From: Cyanobium usitatum str. Tous
GTDB lineage: Bacteria > Cyanobacteriota > Cyanobacteriia > PCC-6307 > Cyanobiaceae
Reading direction: 5' to 3'
Length of the DNA: 64,000 nt
Assembly (NCBI RefSeq): GCF_963920485.1
Contig: NZ_OY986431.1
Span: forward strand, 1,922,001-1,986,000
The notes below the pieces were generated by a model. It did no database searches. It saw only the letters and a list, made by a program, of their open reading frames with translations, and was not told where the DNA came from. Made by a program: the position numbers and the translations under genes. Shown here piece by piece: positions 27,171 through 36,504 of this stretch (its first letter is position 1; each line of letters begins with the position of its first letter).

Positions 27171-27731
27171 ATGGGATGGATGGCCAACCTCAGCTCCACC
27201 CTGCTGCTCACCCTGCTGCTGGCCGTAGGCCTGGTTTTTTTCTTGCGCGCCGCCAGCAAGGACCGCACCACCACAGTCGAGGTGCGCTCATCGCGCCCGC
27301 CTCTGGAGGTATTGAGCCAGCTGAGCGAATGGCTGCTGCAACGCGGTTGGCGCGCCGAATCCACTGACCCCGAGCGCCGCCACCTCTGCTTCCGCGCCGA
27401 GGTGGCGGCAAGTCCCTGGTTGGCGGTGCTGCTCTCGGTGCTCGGAGCGGTGGGGGCCGCCTGCCTGGGGCTGGTGCTGCGCCAGCTGCTGCCCCAGCTG
27501 GGCTGGTGGCCCCTGCTGCTGGCCTTGCTGGGGCCGGCGGCTGGGCTGATTTATCGCAATCGGGCGATGCGGGCCGAAACCCTGGAGCTGCGCCTGATCA
27601 GCCATGACAGCGCCACGGGCAGCGCCTTGCGGCTGCGGGCCCACCGCGATGAGCTAATCGCGCTCGAATTGGAAATGGGTCCCAAGCTGGGCCTATTCAG
27701 CGACGGCAAGCTGCTCAGCTCCCCCATCTGA
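27171..27731 (+). CDS. CCB1-like protein (cofactor assembly of complex C, DUF3529)
   Basis: About 186 residues with two membrane regions: a helix at the N-terminus (STLLLTLLLAVGLVFFLRAA) and a hairpin at about residues 80-125 (LAVLLSVLGAVGAACLGLVL and WWPLLLALLGPAAGLIY). Between them lies a soluble stretch beginning TTTVEVRSSRP, which is typical for the family. CCB proteins attach heme ci to cytochrome b6 in thylakoids. The assignment is by topology and remembered pattern, so it is moderate. ATG 27171 is preferred to 27147. Confidence 0.6.
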   Translation: MGWMANLSSTLLLTLLLAVGLVFFLRAASKDRTTTVEVRSSRPPLEVLSQLSEWLLQRGWRAESTDPERRHLCFRAEVAASPWLAVLLSVLGAVGAACLGLVLRQLLPQLGWWPLLLALLGPAAGLIYRNRAMRAETLELRLISHDSATGSALRLRAHRDELIALELEMGPKLGLFSDGKLLSSPI

Positions 27732-27747
27732 CCCTCGCCTGGCAGTC

Positions 27748-28626
27748 ATGCAACGATTCCCGCCCCTGGCTTTCGTCTTGACCGCAGTGCTTGCCATAGC
27801 TGGGGGCGCTGCAGCCCAAGCGCCGCCGCTGGCCAACTTCGATCCGCTCACAGGGCCCCGCAGCCGGCTGAGCAAAAACTGGCGAGGCCTGGCTGAGCTG
27901 CCCAGCAGCACCGAAATCCTGGTGCTAGCGGGTCATGCCGATTCCCAGGGGATTGGCGGGGCCGGCACGGGGGGAGCGGCCGTCGATCTCGGCGCAGCCG
28001 CGCCGATGCAGCCGGGCATGCGCGACGAGCTCTATTGGAACCTGCTCACCGCCCAGGCGGTGGTGGCCCTGGGCCAGCAGCGGGGTCTGGCCATCCGCTT
28101 CTATGACCCACCGCTGCGCAGCATTGCTGACGGCGACGATCCCCGCACCAATTGGAGCGTGGGCAAAGCCCATGCCCAAGCCGGTGGATATGCCCTGGAA
28201 ATCCACTACGACGCCTATGGACCGGATGGTGTTGGTTCGGGCCTGATTCCACCCCTACATCGCCCCCCAACCCGCCTAGACGAAAGCCTGGCGCTGGCCT
28301 TTGGCCCCTATCCCCTGCTCTTCCGCGACGGCCTGGGCGCCCCCAAGCGTGGCATCGCCATTCTTGAGATCGGCAAACTCGAGGGCCAGCTAGAGGCATC
28401 CCTGCGGGATCCCCGCAGCCGCAATGGCGCTATCGAAGCGATCGCTGAGCGGGTGGTTTCAGCTTTGCAACGGGGTCTGGAGCAAGGCTTGAAAGCAGCC
28501 CCAGCAATTCCTGGACTGGCCGCCACCCCACCAGCGACCAGCAACCCATCACCTAATTCACCGCCTGATGGGGGGCGCAGCGGTCCGCAAGCGAACCGTC
28601 CGCAAGCCAATCCTGGGGACGAGTAA
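27748..28626 (+). CDS. Secreted protein resembling an N-acetylmuramoyl-alanine amidase fold
   Basis: The 292-residue protein has a signal peptide ([21 protein letters not shown] in part) and a middle region with [41 protein letters not shown] and [10 protein letters not shown]. The order H, E, H and E with metal-like spacing suggests a zinc amidase_3-like fold acting on peptidoglycan, but this is inferred. The C-terminal 40 residues are Pro/Asn-rich and low complexity. Its end overlaps the hemF 3' end by 74 bases on the opposite strand. Confidence 0.6.
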   Translation: MQRFPPLAFVLTAVLAIAGGAAAQAPPLANFDPLTGPRSRLSKNWRGLAELPSSTEILVLAGHADSQGIGGAGTGGAAVDLGAAAPMQPGMRDELYWNLLTAQAVVALGQQRGLAIRFYDPPLRSIADGDDPRTNWSVGKAHAQAGGYALEIHYDAYGPDGVGSGLIPPLHRPPTRLDESLALAFGPYPLLFRDGLGAPKRGIAILEIGKLEGQLEASLRDPRSRNGAIEAIAERVVSALQRGLEQGLKAAPAIPGLAATPPATSNPSPNSPPDGGRSGPQANRPQANPGDE

Positions 28627-29593
28627 ACAGGTCTGTGAGCAGGGCCTCGCGGCTGCCAGCCTCCGGCTGATAGCCGTATTCCCAGCGCACCAAGGGCGGC
28701 AGAGACATCAGGATCGACTCGGTGCGTCCGTTGGTCTGCAAGCCGAAAATCGTGCCCCTGTCAAACACCAAATTGAACTCCACATAGCGGCCCCGCCTGT
28801 AGAGCTGAAACTGGCGCTCCCGCTCGCCATAGGGGGTGTGCTGTCGCTTCTCAGCGATCGGCAAGTAGCTGGGCAGGAAGGCGTTGCCGCAGGCACTGGC
28901 TAGGGCAAACAGCTGCTCCCAACTCTGCGGCACCGGGGCTAGTCGGTTGCTCACAGCCGCCGCAGGCCCATCGGGGTCCTGGCCCTTGTAAAGCACACCG
29001 CGGGGATCCTGGTAGTCGTAAAAGATGCCGCCCACGCCGCGGGTCTCGTCCCTGTGCTTGAGGAAGAAGTACTCGTCGCACCAGGGTTTAAACACCTGAT
29101 AAAAAGCGGGATTAACGCTGTCGCAGGCTCCTTTGAGCGTGCGGTGGAAATGCTGGGCGTCTTGCAGGAACGGGTAATAGGGAGTGAGATCGGCGCCGCC
29201 GCCAAACCACCACACCGGGCCCGCTTCGAAGTAGCGGTAGTTGAGGTGAACGGTGGGGATGTAGGGGTTGCGGGGGTGCAGCACCATCGAGGTGCCGGTG
29301 GCAAACCAGCGGTGCCCCTTGGCTTCCGGCCGCTGGCTGAGGATCGAGGGGGGCAGCTCCGAGCCCTCTACCTCTGAGAAATTGACGCCGCCCTGCTCGA
29401 AGACACGGCCGCCCTTCATCACCCGGGAGCGACCGCCGCCGCCCTCCGGACGCTCCCAGCTCTCCTCGGCGAAGCAACCTTCGGCATCAAATTCTTCTAA
29501 ACCGGCGCAAATGGAGTCCTGCAAGCCCATTAGCAGGGCCTTAGCCCTGGAGCGGGAGTCGGCCGGTGGAGCTTCCAGCAGGGCCTTAGGCAT
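28553..29593 (-). CDS. hemF: Oxygen-dependent coproporphyrinogen III oxidase
   Basis: HemF decarboxylates coproporphyrinogen III to protoporphyrinogen IX using oxygen, upstream of ferrochelatase. The 346-residue protein contains [64 protein letters not shown] and [20 protein letters not shown] in part, all core HemF blocks. The frame opens at 29632; ATG 29593 matches homologues. Together with hemH and ho1 it places three heme/bilin steps in this window. Confidence 0.96.
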   Translation of the reverse strand: MPKALLEAPPADSRSRAKALLMGLQDSICAGLEEFDAEGCFAEESWERPEGGGGRSRVMKGGRVFEQGGVNFSEVEGSELPPSILSQRPEAKGHRWFATGTSMVLHPRNPYIPTVHLNYRYFEAGPVWWFGGGADLTPYYPFLQDAQHFHRTLKGACDSVNPAFYQVFKPWCDEYFFLKHRDETRGVGGIFYDYQDPRGVLYKGQDPDGPAAAVSNRLAPVPQSWEQLFALASACGNAFLPSYLPIAEKRQHTPYGERERQFQLYRRGRYVEFNLVFDRGTIFGLQTNGRTESILMSLPPLVRWEYGYQPEAGSREALLTDLFTRPQDWLADGSLADRCAPHQAVN

Positions 29594-29743
29594 CGACGCT
29601 GCGCCACATGGACGCTGGAAAGGTCTAACCATTTCAGCCCAGCCTCCCCCCAGACAAGTAATCGAGAGGGTCTGTCACGGCCATGGTGACGGTCAAAGGC
29701 AGCGGCAGGGCCCCTAGGATCGCAGTCTCTGATTGGATTTCCG

Positions 29744-30838
29744 ATGGCCTCTGTGGAGCAGGCTCAGGCCGCCCTCAACGCCGTTCAGGATGCCGGCAGC
29801 GGGCGCAGCCTGATCGAGCTGGGCTGGATCCAGCAGACGCGACTGGTGGACGATCGGGCCGTATTTCGGCTTGCCCTACCTGGCTTTGCCCAGAGCCAGC
29901 GGGATCGCATCGCCGCCGAAGCCAAGGCGGCCCTGCTCTCCCTTGAAGGCATCAACGACGTTCAAATTGAATTGGACCAGCCCAGCGGCGGCGCTCCAAT
30001 CGGTGCCGCAGGTCATGGTCAAGGGCCGGAACGGGGTCAACTGCCAGAGCGCCAGCCCATCCCTGGGGTGCGCCAGGTCATCGCCGTCAGCAGTGGCAAG
30101 GGCGGAGTCGGCAAGAGCACGGTTGCGGTGAACCTGGCCTGTGCCCTGGCGGCTTCAGGCCTGAAGGTGGGCTTGCTCGATGCGGACATCTACGGGCCGA
30201 ATGCCCCCACCATGCTGGGAGTGGCTGATCGCACGCCTGAAGTGAGCGGCGAAGGCGCCCAGCAAGTGATGAAACCGATCGAAACCTGTGGCATCGCCAT
30301 GGTGTCGATGGGCCTGCTGATCCAGGAAAACCAGCCCGTGATCTGGCGGGGGCCGATGCTCAACGGCATCATTCGCCAGTTTCTTTACCAAGTCGACTGG
30401 GGCGAAAGGGATGTGCTGATCGTCGACCTGCCTCCTGGCACCGGTGATGCCCAGCTCACCATCGCCCAGGCGGTACCGATGGCCGGGGCGATCATCGTCA
30501 CCACTCCCCAGCTGGTTTCCCTAGCTGATGCCCGCCGGGGCCTGGCGATGTTTCTGCAGATGGGGGTGGACGTGCTGGGTGTGGTGGAAAACATGAGCGT
30601 CTTCATTCCCCCTGATGCTCCAGACAAGCGTTATGCCCTATTCGGCAGCGGCGGCGGCTCTCGCCTGGCTGAAGAGGCCGGAGTGCCCCTACTAGCCGAA
30701 CTCCCCCTGGAGATGCCCGTGCGGGAGGGAGGGGATGCCGGACGCCCCGTAGTGCTCAGCCACCCCGATTCGATCAGCGCCCGGGGCTTTTTGGCTTTGG
30801 CCCGCCAGCTCAGCGCCGCCCATCTGGTGCCAGCCTGA
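29744..30838 (+). CDS. mrp: Mrp/NBP35-family iron-sulfur carrier ATPase (ApbC)
   Basis: The 364-residue protein has an N-terminal DUF59-like domain (about 1-95) and a P-loop ATPase with VSSGKGGVGKSTVAVNLA, LLDADIYGPNAPTMLG, IVDLPPGTGDAQLT and a VVENMS segment. The usual C-x-x-C that bridges the Fe-S cluster is not visible: after VVENMSVF the sequence reads IPPDAPDKRY. The function is delivery of Fe-S clusters to target proteins. It is followed by rodA six bases later. Confidence 0.93.
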   Translation: MASVEQAQAALNAVQDAGSGRSLIELGWIQQTRLVDDRAVFRLALPGFAQSQRDRIAAEAKAALLSLEGINDVQIELDQPSGGAPIGAAGHGQGPERGQLPERQPIPGVRQVIAVSSGKGGVGKSTVAVNLACALAASGLKVGLLDADIYGPNAPTMLGVADRTPEVSGEGAQQVMKPIETCGIAMVSMGLLIQENQPVIWRGPMLNGIIRQFLYQVDWGERDVLIVDLPPGTGDAQLTIAQAVPMAGAIIVTTPQLVSLADARRGLAMFLQMGVDVLGVVENMSVFIPPDAPDKRYALFGSGGGSRLAEEAGVPLLAELPLEMPVREGGDAGRPVVLSHPDSISARGFLALARQLSAAHLVPA

Positions 30839-30843
30839 AGCCC

Positions 30844-32121
30844 ATGCTGAGCCAGTTGGGGCGGCGAAACCCGCGATTTTTTAGTGGCCGCAGCAGCCGG
30901 CGCAGCCCCCTGGCCGACGTGGACCTGATCCTCTGGGGGGTACCGCTGGCAATGGTGGCGATCGCCGGGATCCTGATTGCCAGCACCCAGCGCCAAGCGA
31001 ATTACGCCGATTGGTACCAGCACTGGGTAACGGCGGCGGTGGGCATGGTGGTGGCCCTACTGCTGGCGCGAATGCCATTGGATCGGCTGATCCCATTTAA
31101 GTGGCCGATTTACATCGCCATGGTCGCCAGCCTGGTGGCCGTACGAGTTGTCGGCACCAGCGCCCTAGGGGCCCAGAGCTGGATCAACATTGGCGGCTTT
31201 TATGTGCAGCCCTCGGAATTCGCCAAGGTGGGCGCCATCTTGCTGCTCGCTGGGGTTCTAGCCAGACACCCGGTTGATCGTCCTGTTGACCTGATCCGTC
31301 CAGTGGGCCTGATCGCCCTGCCCTGGCTGCTGGTTTTTGTGCAACCCGACCTAGGCAGCTCGCTTGTGTTTGGCGCCGTACTGCTGGTGATGCTGTTTTG
31401 GGCTGGCATGCCTGGGGCCTGGGTGGTGCTGCTGCTCTCCCCTCTTGTGGCGGCGATCGTGGCAGGCACCCTGCCCTGGCTGCTACTGGGCTGGGTGCCC
31501 CTGATGGGCTGGCTGGCCTGGAAGAGCCTGCCCTGGAAGCGGGTGGCCCTGGCGATCAGCCTTGCGGTGCAGGGGATTTTCGCAATAGCCACCCCCTGGC
31601 TCTGGGAGCACGGCCTGCGCCCCCACCAGCGCGACAGGCTCACCCTGTTTCTTGATCCCGCCCAGGATCCCCTCGGCGGCGGCTACCACCTGCTGCAGAG
31701 CACTGTGGGCATCGGCTCGGGGCAGATCTGGGGCACCGGCTTGATGCAAGGCTCCCTCACGAAGCTGCGGTTTATCCCCGAGCAACACACCGACTTCATC
31801 TTCAGCGCCCTTGGCGAGGAAACCGGTTTTCTCGGCTCGGTGCTGGTGGTAGCCGGCTTCGCCCTGCTGATGGCGCGCCTACTGCAGATCGCAGGACGGG
31901 CCCGCAGCGACTACGAGGCCCTGGTGGTGGTGGGAATTGGGGCGATGCTGATGTTCCAGGTGGTGGTGAACATCAACATGACCATTGGACTCGGTCCCAT
32001 CACCGGCATCCCCTTGCCCTGGCTCAGTTATGGAAGATCAGCCATGTTGGTGAACTTCATCTCCCTTGGGCTGTGCGCCTCAGCCGCCCGCCGGGGCCGC
32101 ACGAGCCAGGGCCGCTGGTGA
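30844..32121 (+). CDS. rodA: RodA-type SEDS peptidoglycan polymerase
   Basis: RodA polymerises glycan strands for cell elongation. The 425-residue membrane protein has about ten transmembrane helices and SEDS motifs: GAQSWINIGGFYVQPSEFAK, FVQPDLGSSLVFG with the catalytic Asp, FLDPAQDPLGGGYHLLQSTVGIGSG in part, FIPEQHTDFIFSALGEE and GIPLPWLSYGRSAML. It starts six bases after mrp, and its stop overlaps the start of the kinase-like gene (GTGA). Confidence 0.95.
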   Translation: MLSQLGRRNPRFFSGRSSRRSPLADVDLILWGVPLAMVAIAGILIASTQRQANYADWYQHWVTAAVGMVVALLLARMPLDRLIPFKWPIYIAMVASLVAVRVVGTSALGAQSWINIGGFYVQPSEFAKVGAILLLAGVLARHPVDRPVDLIRPVGLIALPWLLVFVQPDLGSSLVFGAVLLVMLFWAGMPGAWVVLLLSPLVAAIVAGTLPWLLLGWVPLMGWLAWKSLPWKRVALAISLAVQGIFAIATPWLWEHGLRPHQRDRLTLFLDPAQDPLGGGYHLLQSTVGIGSGQIWGTGLMQGSLTKLRFIPEQHTDFIFSALGEETGFLGSVLVVAGFALLMARLLQIAGRARSDYEALVVVGIGAMLMFQVVVNINMTIGLGPITGIPLPWLSYGRSAMLVNFISLGLCASAARRGRTSQGRW

Positions 32122-33500
32122 GCCTGGCCGACCTGCGACGTTGTTTGGCTGAAGGGGTGCCAACCGGAGTTGGCAACGAGGACTGCGCGCGGCGGCAGTG
32201 GTGGGCAGCCCTGGCCACCCTGCAAGAGGATTTCCTGCTGCCCCGCCAACCCCTCCAGGGCCTATGGCTGGCCGCGCCACTGCCCGCCCTCTATGAACCC
32301 GCCCTGTTGCAGCAGCTGCAGGGCTGGGTGTGGGCCCCAAGCGATCTAGATGGCCTGCTGCCCAGCCCGGCACCCCTGCTGCCAGGAGCCGGCAAGCCAG
32401 CTCCATGCGGCAGCTTTCAGCGGCTAGCCCTGGCGGAGGAGGACGGCACCGACCCCCTCCTGATGGTGATCACTCCCCAGCTACAGGTAGCCCTTTGCCT
32501 CGATGGCCCGGCTGAAGCCCGGCGCCTGATTGTGCGCTTTGACCCAGAGGCCCTGTCCGAGGCCTTAGGCCTTATTCATGGCCGCCTACTGAGCCAGGAT
32601 CCCGCTGCCTCGGCAGACCTGCGCAGCGCCCTAGAGCGACTGGGGCCCCTGCGCAGCGACGACCAACTGGGCTTGCGCTTCTGGCCGCGGCTGGGGGAAC
32701 GGCTAGCCGCCATGGCCCCCAGCCTCACCCTGCAGCCCCTGGTGCATGGCGGCAGCGTTCGCCCAGCCCAGGCCCAGGAGCGCCAGGCCGGCGACACCCC
32801 CCGAGCGGTGAGCAGCGAACTAGCCCTGCTCGAGGCCCTCACCCACGAGGTCCGCACACCGTTGGCCACGATCCGCACCCTGATCCGCTCCTTGCTGCGG
32901 CGCAGCGACCTGCCGCCGGTAGTGCGCCAGCGCCTCGAGCAGATCGACGGCGAATGCAGTGAGCAAATCGATCGCTTCGGCCTGATCTTCCTGGCGGCCG
33001 AGCTGCAACGCCAACCAGGCTGCGAACAGCCCCTTGAAAGCCACGACCTGGCCCGCACCGACCTCAGCGCGGTGCTGCACCAGCAGCAAGAGCTGTGGCA
33101 GCGGCAACTGGCGCGCCGCGGCCTGGAACTGGAGCTGGCGGTAGCCGCTGGCTTGTCGCCGGTGCTGAGCGATCCGGCCCGGCTCGAAACCATGCTGGGC
33201 GGACTGATCGACCGCTTCAGCCGCGGCCTGCCCAGCGGCAGCCGCGTGACCGTGAGCCTGCTGCCGGCCGGCAGCAGGCTGAAGCTGCAGCTCAACAGCG
33301 AGGGCCACGACCCCAGCGAGAACGATGGGATGGGGAACGGCGAGCAGCGGGAGCTGGTGGGGCCAGTGCTGAGCTGGAACCCCACCACCGGCAGCCTGCA
33401 GCTGAGCCGTCAAGCCACCCAGCGGCTGTTCCATCGCCTCGGCGGCCGCCTCACCGAGCGCAACGGCAGCGGCTTGACCGTGTTTTTCCCGGTTTGCTGA
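32118..33500 (+). CDS. Histidine-kinase-like protein with degenerate ATP-binding domain
   Basis: About 460 residues from GTG 32118. A HisKA domain with H243 (ALTHEVRTPLATIRTLIRSL) is present, followed by dimerisation helices. The HATPase part is weak: the N-box position reads LETMLGGLIDRFSRG without the essential Asn, and the G1/G2 boxes are not recognisable, though an ERNGSGLTVFFPV end remains. The N-terminal 200 residues hold a GAF-like or novel sensor with Cys at 97 and 127. It may be a pseudokinase or phosphotransfer scaffold. The GTGA overlap ties it to rodA. Confidence 0.75.
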   Translation: MSLADLRRCLAEGVPTGVGNEDCARRQWWAALATLQEDFLLPRQPLQGLWLAAPLPALYEPALLQQLQGWVWAPSDLDGLLPSPAPLLPGAGKPAPCGSFQRLALAEEDGTDPLLMVITPQLQVALCLDGPAEARRLIVRFDPEALSEALGLIHGRLLSQDPAASADLRSALERLGPLRSDDQLGLRFWPRLGERLAAMAPSLTLQPLVHGGSVRPAQAQERQAGDTPRAVSSELALLEALTHEVRTPLATIRTLIRSLLRRSDLPPVVRQRLEQIDGECSEQIDRFGLIFLAAELQRQPGCEQPLESHDLARTDLSAVLHQQQELWQRQLARRGLELELAVAAGLSPVLSDPARLETMLGGLIDRFSRGLPSGSRVTVSLLPAGSRLKLQLNSEGHDPSENDGMGNGEQRELVGPVLSWNPTTGSLQLSRQATQRLFHRLGGRLTERNGSGLTVFFPVC

Positions 33501-33594
33501 AGGGCCGGTTTGTTGACGGGTGTGAAGAGTGCGGCAGAAGCCCCGATCCGGTCAAAAACACGGTGCTAGTTTCCGGCTGAAACGTTCCAAAGCC

Positions 33595-34026
33595 ATGGCA
33601 GCGACGGTGCTCAGCGGTCAACTCCCGAAGTACATCGGCAGCACCGGCGGCCTGCTGAACTCTGCTGAAACTGAAGAGAAATACGCCATTACCTGGAGCA
33701 GCCCGAAAGAGCAAGTCTTCGAGCTGCCCACCGGTGGCGCCGCCCACATGAATGCGGGCGAAAATCTGATGTACTTCGCCCGCAAGGAGCAGTGCCTCGC
33801 CCTAGGCACCCAGCTGCGCACCAAGTTCAAGCCCCGGATCGAGGACTACAAGATCTACCGCATCTTCCCTGGCGGTGACACCGAGTTCCTGCACCCCAAG
33901 GACGGCGTTTTCCCCGAGAAGGTCAACGAGGGACGCCCCATGGTTGGTCACAACCCCCGCCGCATCGGCGCCAACCAGAACCCCGCCAATCTCAAGTTCA
34001 CTGGCAAGAACACCTTCGACGCCTAA
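33595..34026 (+). CDS. psaD: Photosystem I subunit II
   Basis: PsaD docks ferredoxin on the stromal side of photosystem I and helps assemble PsaC. The 143-residue protein contains [37 protein letters not shown] in part, [33 protein letters not shown], and ends with [15 protein letters not shown] 33595 gives the standard cyanobacterial length; upstream frame to 33529 is noncoding leader. The 94 bases before it hold the promoter. Confidence 0.97.
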   Translation: MAATVLSGQLPKYIGSTGGLLNSAETEEKYAITWSSPKEQVFELPTGGAAHMNAGENLMYFARKEQCLALGTQLRTKFKPRIEDYKIYRIFPGGDTEFLHPKDGVFPEKVNEGRPMVGHNPRRIGANQNPANLKFTGKNTFDA

Positions 34027-34083
34027 CTAGTCCCACTGATCAACGCACTCCTGCAACGCATCAAAATTGGCCGGGTAGGGCTC

Positions 34084-34944
34084 ATGCCTCCCCGGCCTTT
34101 GCATGGCAGACATGGCCTGGCGATCGCCTTGGTGGTGCGCAATGAGGAGCGTCACATCGGGGAATGGGCCCGCTTTCATCGGCTCGCCGGTGTGCGCCAC
34201 TTGTTCGCCTATGACGACGCCAGCAGCGACAGCACGGTGGCGGAGCTTAGGCGCCACATGCCAGCGGAGCGGCTCACCGTGATTCCGTGGGGACAGCGGC
34301 TAAGCGACCGCAGCCTCGGCCGCCCGATCCACAACCAGGTGCTGGCTTACGCCCATGCCGCCGCTAACTTCGGCGGTGCTTTCCGCTGGCTGGCCTGCAT
34401 TGACGCAGACGAGTTTTTGGTACCTGTCCAGGCAAGCAGCATCGACACAGCCCTGGAGCACCTAGGGCCCGAAGTAGTGAATGTGTCCCTGCCCTGGCAC
34501 ATGTTCGGCCGCTGCGGCCACCAGGATTCCCCTGCCGGGGGTGTGGTGACCAACTACCTGCAAAGAGCACGGAACCCTATGCAGGCGGTCAATTTCAAGT
34601 GCATTGTTGACCCTTGCCAGCTCAGGGGTGTGCGCGTTCACACCATGGACACCGGCCGACCCGCGCTCACCTGGAATGACCGTGGCGAGGCTTTCCCCGT
34701 AAAGCAACGGCACAAGTCTGTGTTCTATTCAGCCGAGCACCTGCAACTCAATCACTACTACACGCGCTCAAAGGAAGAGCTGGAGCAGAAAATTAGTCGC
34801 GGTCCCAACCTCGAGGCGAAGCGGCAGGATTATCGCCGCAAGGTGATGCGGACAGCAACCCGGATCGAAGCTCACATCCGGGAGGACCGGCAGGCGATCA
34901 ATTTCCTGGAGCGAGCGGCGGCTATGAACTCAGTTCAAAACTGA
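34084..34944 (+). CDS. Glycosyltransferase (family 92 / GT2-like)
   Basis: The 286-residue protein has ALVVRNEERHIGEWARFH, YDDASSDSTVAEL and the metal-binding WLACIDADEFLVP, plus LPWHMFGRCGHQDSP. These mark a GT-A fold transferase of the GT92/DUF23 type that extends surface polysaccharide. The C-terminus is basic and helical. It opens the accessory island between psaD and trpE and converges on the frameshifted sulfotransferase with a 10-base overlap, consistent with joint modification of a sulfated glycan. Confidence 0.85.
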   Translation: MPPRPLHGRHGLAIALVVRNEERHIGEWARFHRLAGVRHLFAYDDASSDSTVAELRRHMPAERLTVIPWGQRLSDRSLGRPIHNQVLAYAHAAANFGGAFRWLACIDADEFLVPVQASSIDTALEHLGPEVVNVSLPWHMFGRCGHQDSPAGGVVTNYLQRARNPMQAVNFKCIVDPCQLRGVRVHTMDTGRPALTWNDRGEAFPVKQRHKSVFYSAEHLQLNHYYTRSKEELEQKISRGPNLEAKRQDYRRKVMRTATRIEAHIREDRQAINFLERAAAMNSVQN

Positions 34945-35695
34945 TAACCGAACTGGTCGATCTCGGAAGCATAGAGGCGTCCAATTAGAACTTCTAGCTC
35001 TGGTGTGTAGTGGTTCCGGTATCCCCCGGGGGCACCAGCCGGTCGATGCCCTCCCTTGGAGCGGGGCAGCCAACCGTCCCAATCCAGCCCAGCATCCTGA
35101 AAAAATAACTGCAGATCCTGCTGGAGCTGCTCAAAGCGCACCACCCGATCAGCCACCACCTGATCGTTAATGGTGTACATCGGCCAGTTGTCGTGGAAGG
35201 CAAGGGGCACGATGCCGCCGAGGTCATGGCCAGCGGCCAAGGCCTCCACATAGGCGGCAAAACTGGGAGGAGTCCTTTGACGCTGAATGCGCCAGTAGTA
35301 GTCAGACACCGTTTTGTCCCAGGGGTTGCGAATGATCGCCAACTTGCGAAAGCTGGCCCACTCCTGCGGGAGGTCGCCGCAACGCAAGCAGCGGGGGCAT
35401 GGGGAGGCTTGCGGCCGAGCAGGGGCCTGTAGGCATGATCCACAGCGCGTGTGAGGGCTCGGCGATAGACACGGGGTCCGAGCAGGCGAAACAGGGGGAG
35501 CAGTCCGCGACTCTGACGCCAAGCGATGCGGCGCACCCGTTGGCTGAGCGGGATGCCCAGGGCCATGGTTTCGGCCAAGGCACTGATCTGCAGATCTTCA
35601 GGTCCAAGCAATCGGGCCAACGAGACACACAGCGAGCTGCCCGCCGCTTTGCGGCAGTGCAACACGATCAGCTGGTGGCGCTTACTAATAATCAT
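34935..35695 (-). pseudogene. Sulfotransferase broken by a frameshift
   Basis: Two minus-strand frames must be joined to give one sulfotransferase. The N-terminal part (from ATG 35695) holds LIVLHCRKAAGSSL, the 5'-phosphosulfate loop, and runs to KPPHAPA near 35395. The C-terminal part is in the next frame and continues LPQEWASFRKLAIIRNPWDKTVSDYYW in part, with the 3'-phosphate motif RNPWDK, to the stop at 34935. The switch lies near 35365-35400, where runs of five and four G occur in GGGGGCATGGGG. It may be a true inactivating indel, programmed slippage, or a sequence error. Confidence 0.75.
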
Positions 35696-35701
35696 CAGAC
35701 T

Positions 35702-36349
35702 TCAGCGCTGGGCCCGTGGGCGGTGGTGGGCCAACCAACTTTTGGCAGCTTGCAGCCAGGTAGGCAGTTGGCGGCCTCGGCTGCGGCCGATATCGCCGTA
35801 GTGCTCAGGGCGCAGGCCATAGGCGGGAAAGCGGGCGATCAAGGCCTCAATCGGATCACTATCAATGTTGAATTCCACCAGCTGCTCCGGCCGATCCCCC
35901 ATAAAGCTGCGTACCGCAGCCAGGTGGGCATCCCACTCAGCGCGCCAAGCATCCAACAGCTCTCTTTGGCTAACAAGTTTCCGCACCTTTTGTTCGCGCA
36001 TGGCAAACTCACCGTGGCCATGTAGCAAGCGAGATCTTATCCAATCCTCACGATCTCTGAAGTTGAGCAGCAAAATTGTATTGGGGTAGTCGCGCAGGAT
36101 TTCCCGAAACAAGCAATTGGCATCGAAGCTGCCGGTATAACTGCTATCAATCAGATCGCCGTAGAAAATAAATTGTTCTATTCCGGCGAATACGGGCATG
36201 CCTGCCTCGACATTGGCCCTCATGATGCCGCCAATCTTGCGGCGACGACGCAAGCGACTTGGCAACTTTTGGTGAACTGCGGGATGACCCGAGAGAGCGA
36301 ACAACTGGGAGATACTGCGAGTTGCACACTTATTGAAGCCGATTGCCAC
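35702..36349 (-). CDS. Sulfotransferase-family protein
   Basis: The 215-residue protein starts at GTG 36349 with MAIGFNKCATRSISQLFALSG in part, a phosphosulfate-binding loop of the G-x-N-K-C-x-T type. It continues FAGIEQFIFYGDL and ILLLNFRDREDWIRSR, which carries the 3'-phosphate region. This resembles the PF17784/PF13469 sulfotransferases. Its stop lies seven bases before the start of the frameshifted gene, so both form one transcription unit. A cell-surface polysaccharide or lipid is the likely target. Confidence 0.8.
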   Translation of the reverse strand: MAIGFNKCATRSISQLFALSGHPAVHQKLPSRLRRRRKIGGIMRANVEAGMPVFAGIEQFIFYGDLIDSSYTGSFDANCLFREILRDYPNTILLLNFRDREDWIRSRLLHGHGEFAMREQKVRKLVSQRELLDAWRAEWDAHLAAVRSFMGDRPEQLVEFNIDSDPIEALIARFPAYGLRPEHYGDIGRSRGRQLPTWLQAAKSWLAHHRPRAQR

Positions 36350-36504
36350 AACCCTTGGGAGAGATAGTGGCTGGATAACAAGCCCTGCCAGAATATTTCA
36401 GCAACTCCCTCAATAGTACTTGATATTTCTCGCAAGCACCAGCACAGTTTCTAGGATTGTCTTGCCCAATTGGCCGGAACCATGCCCGGGATGGGGCTAC
36501 TTAG

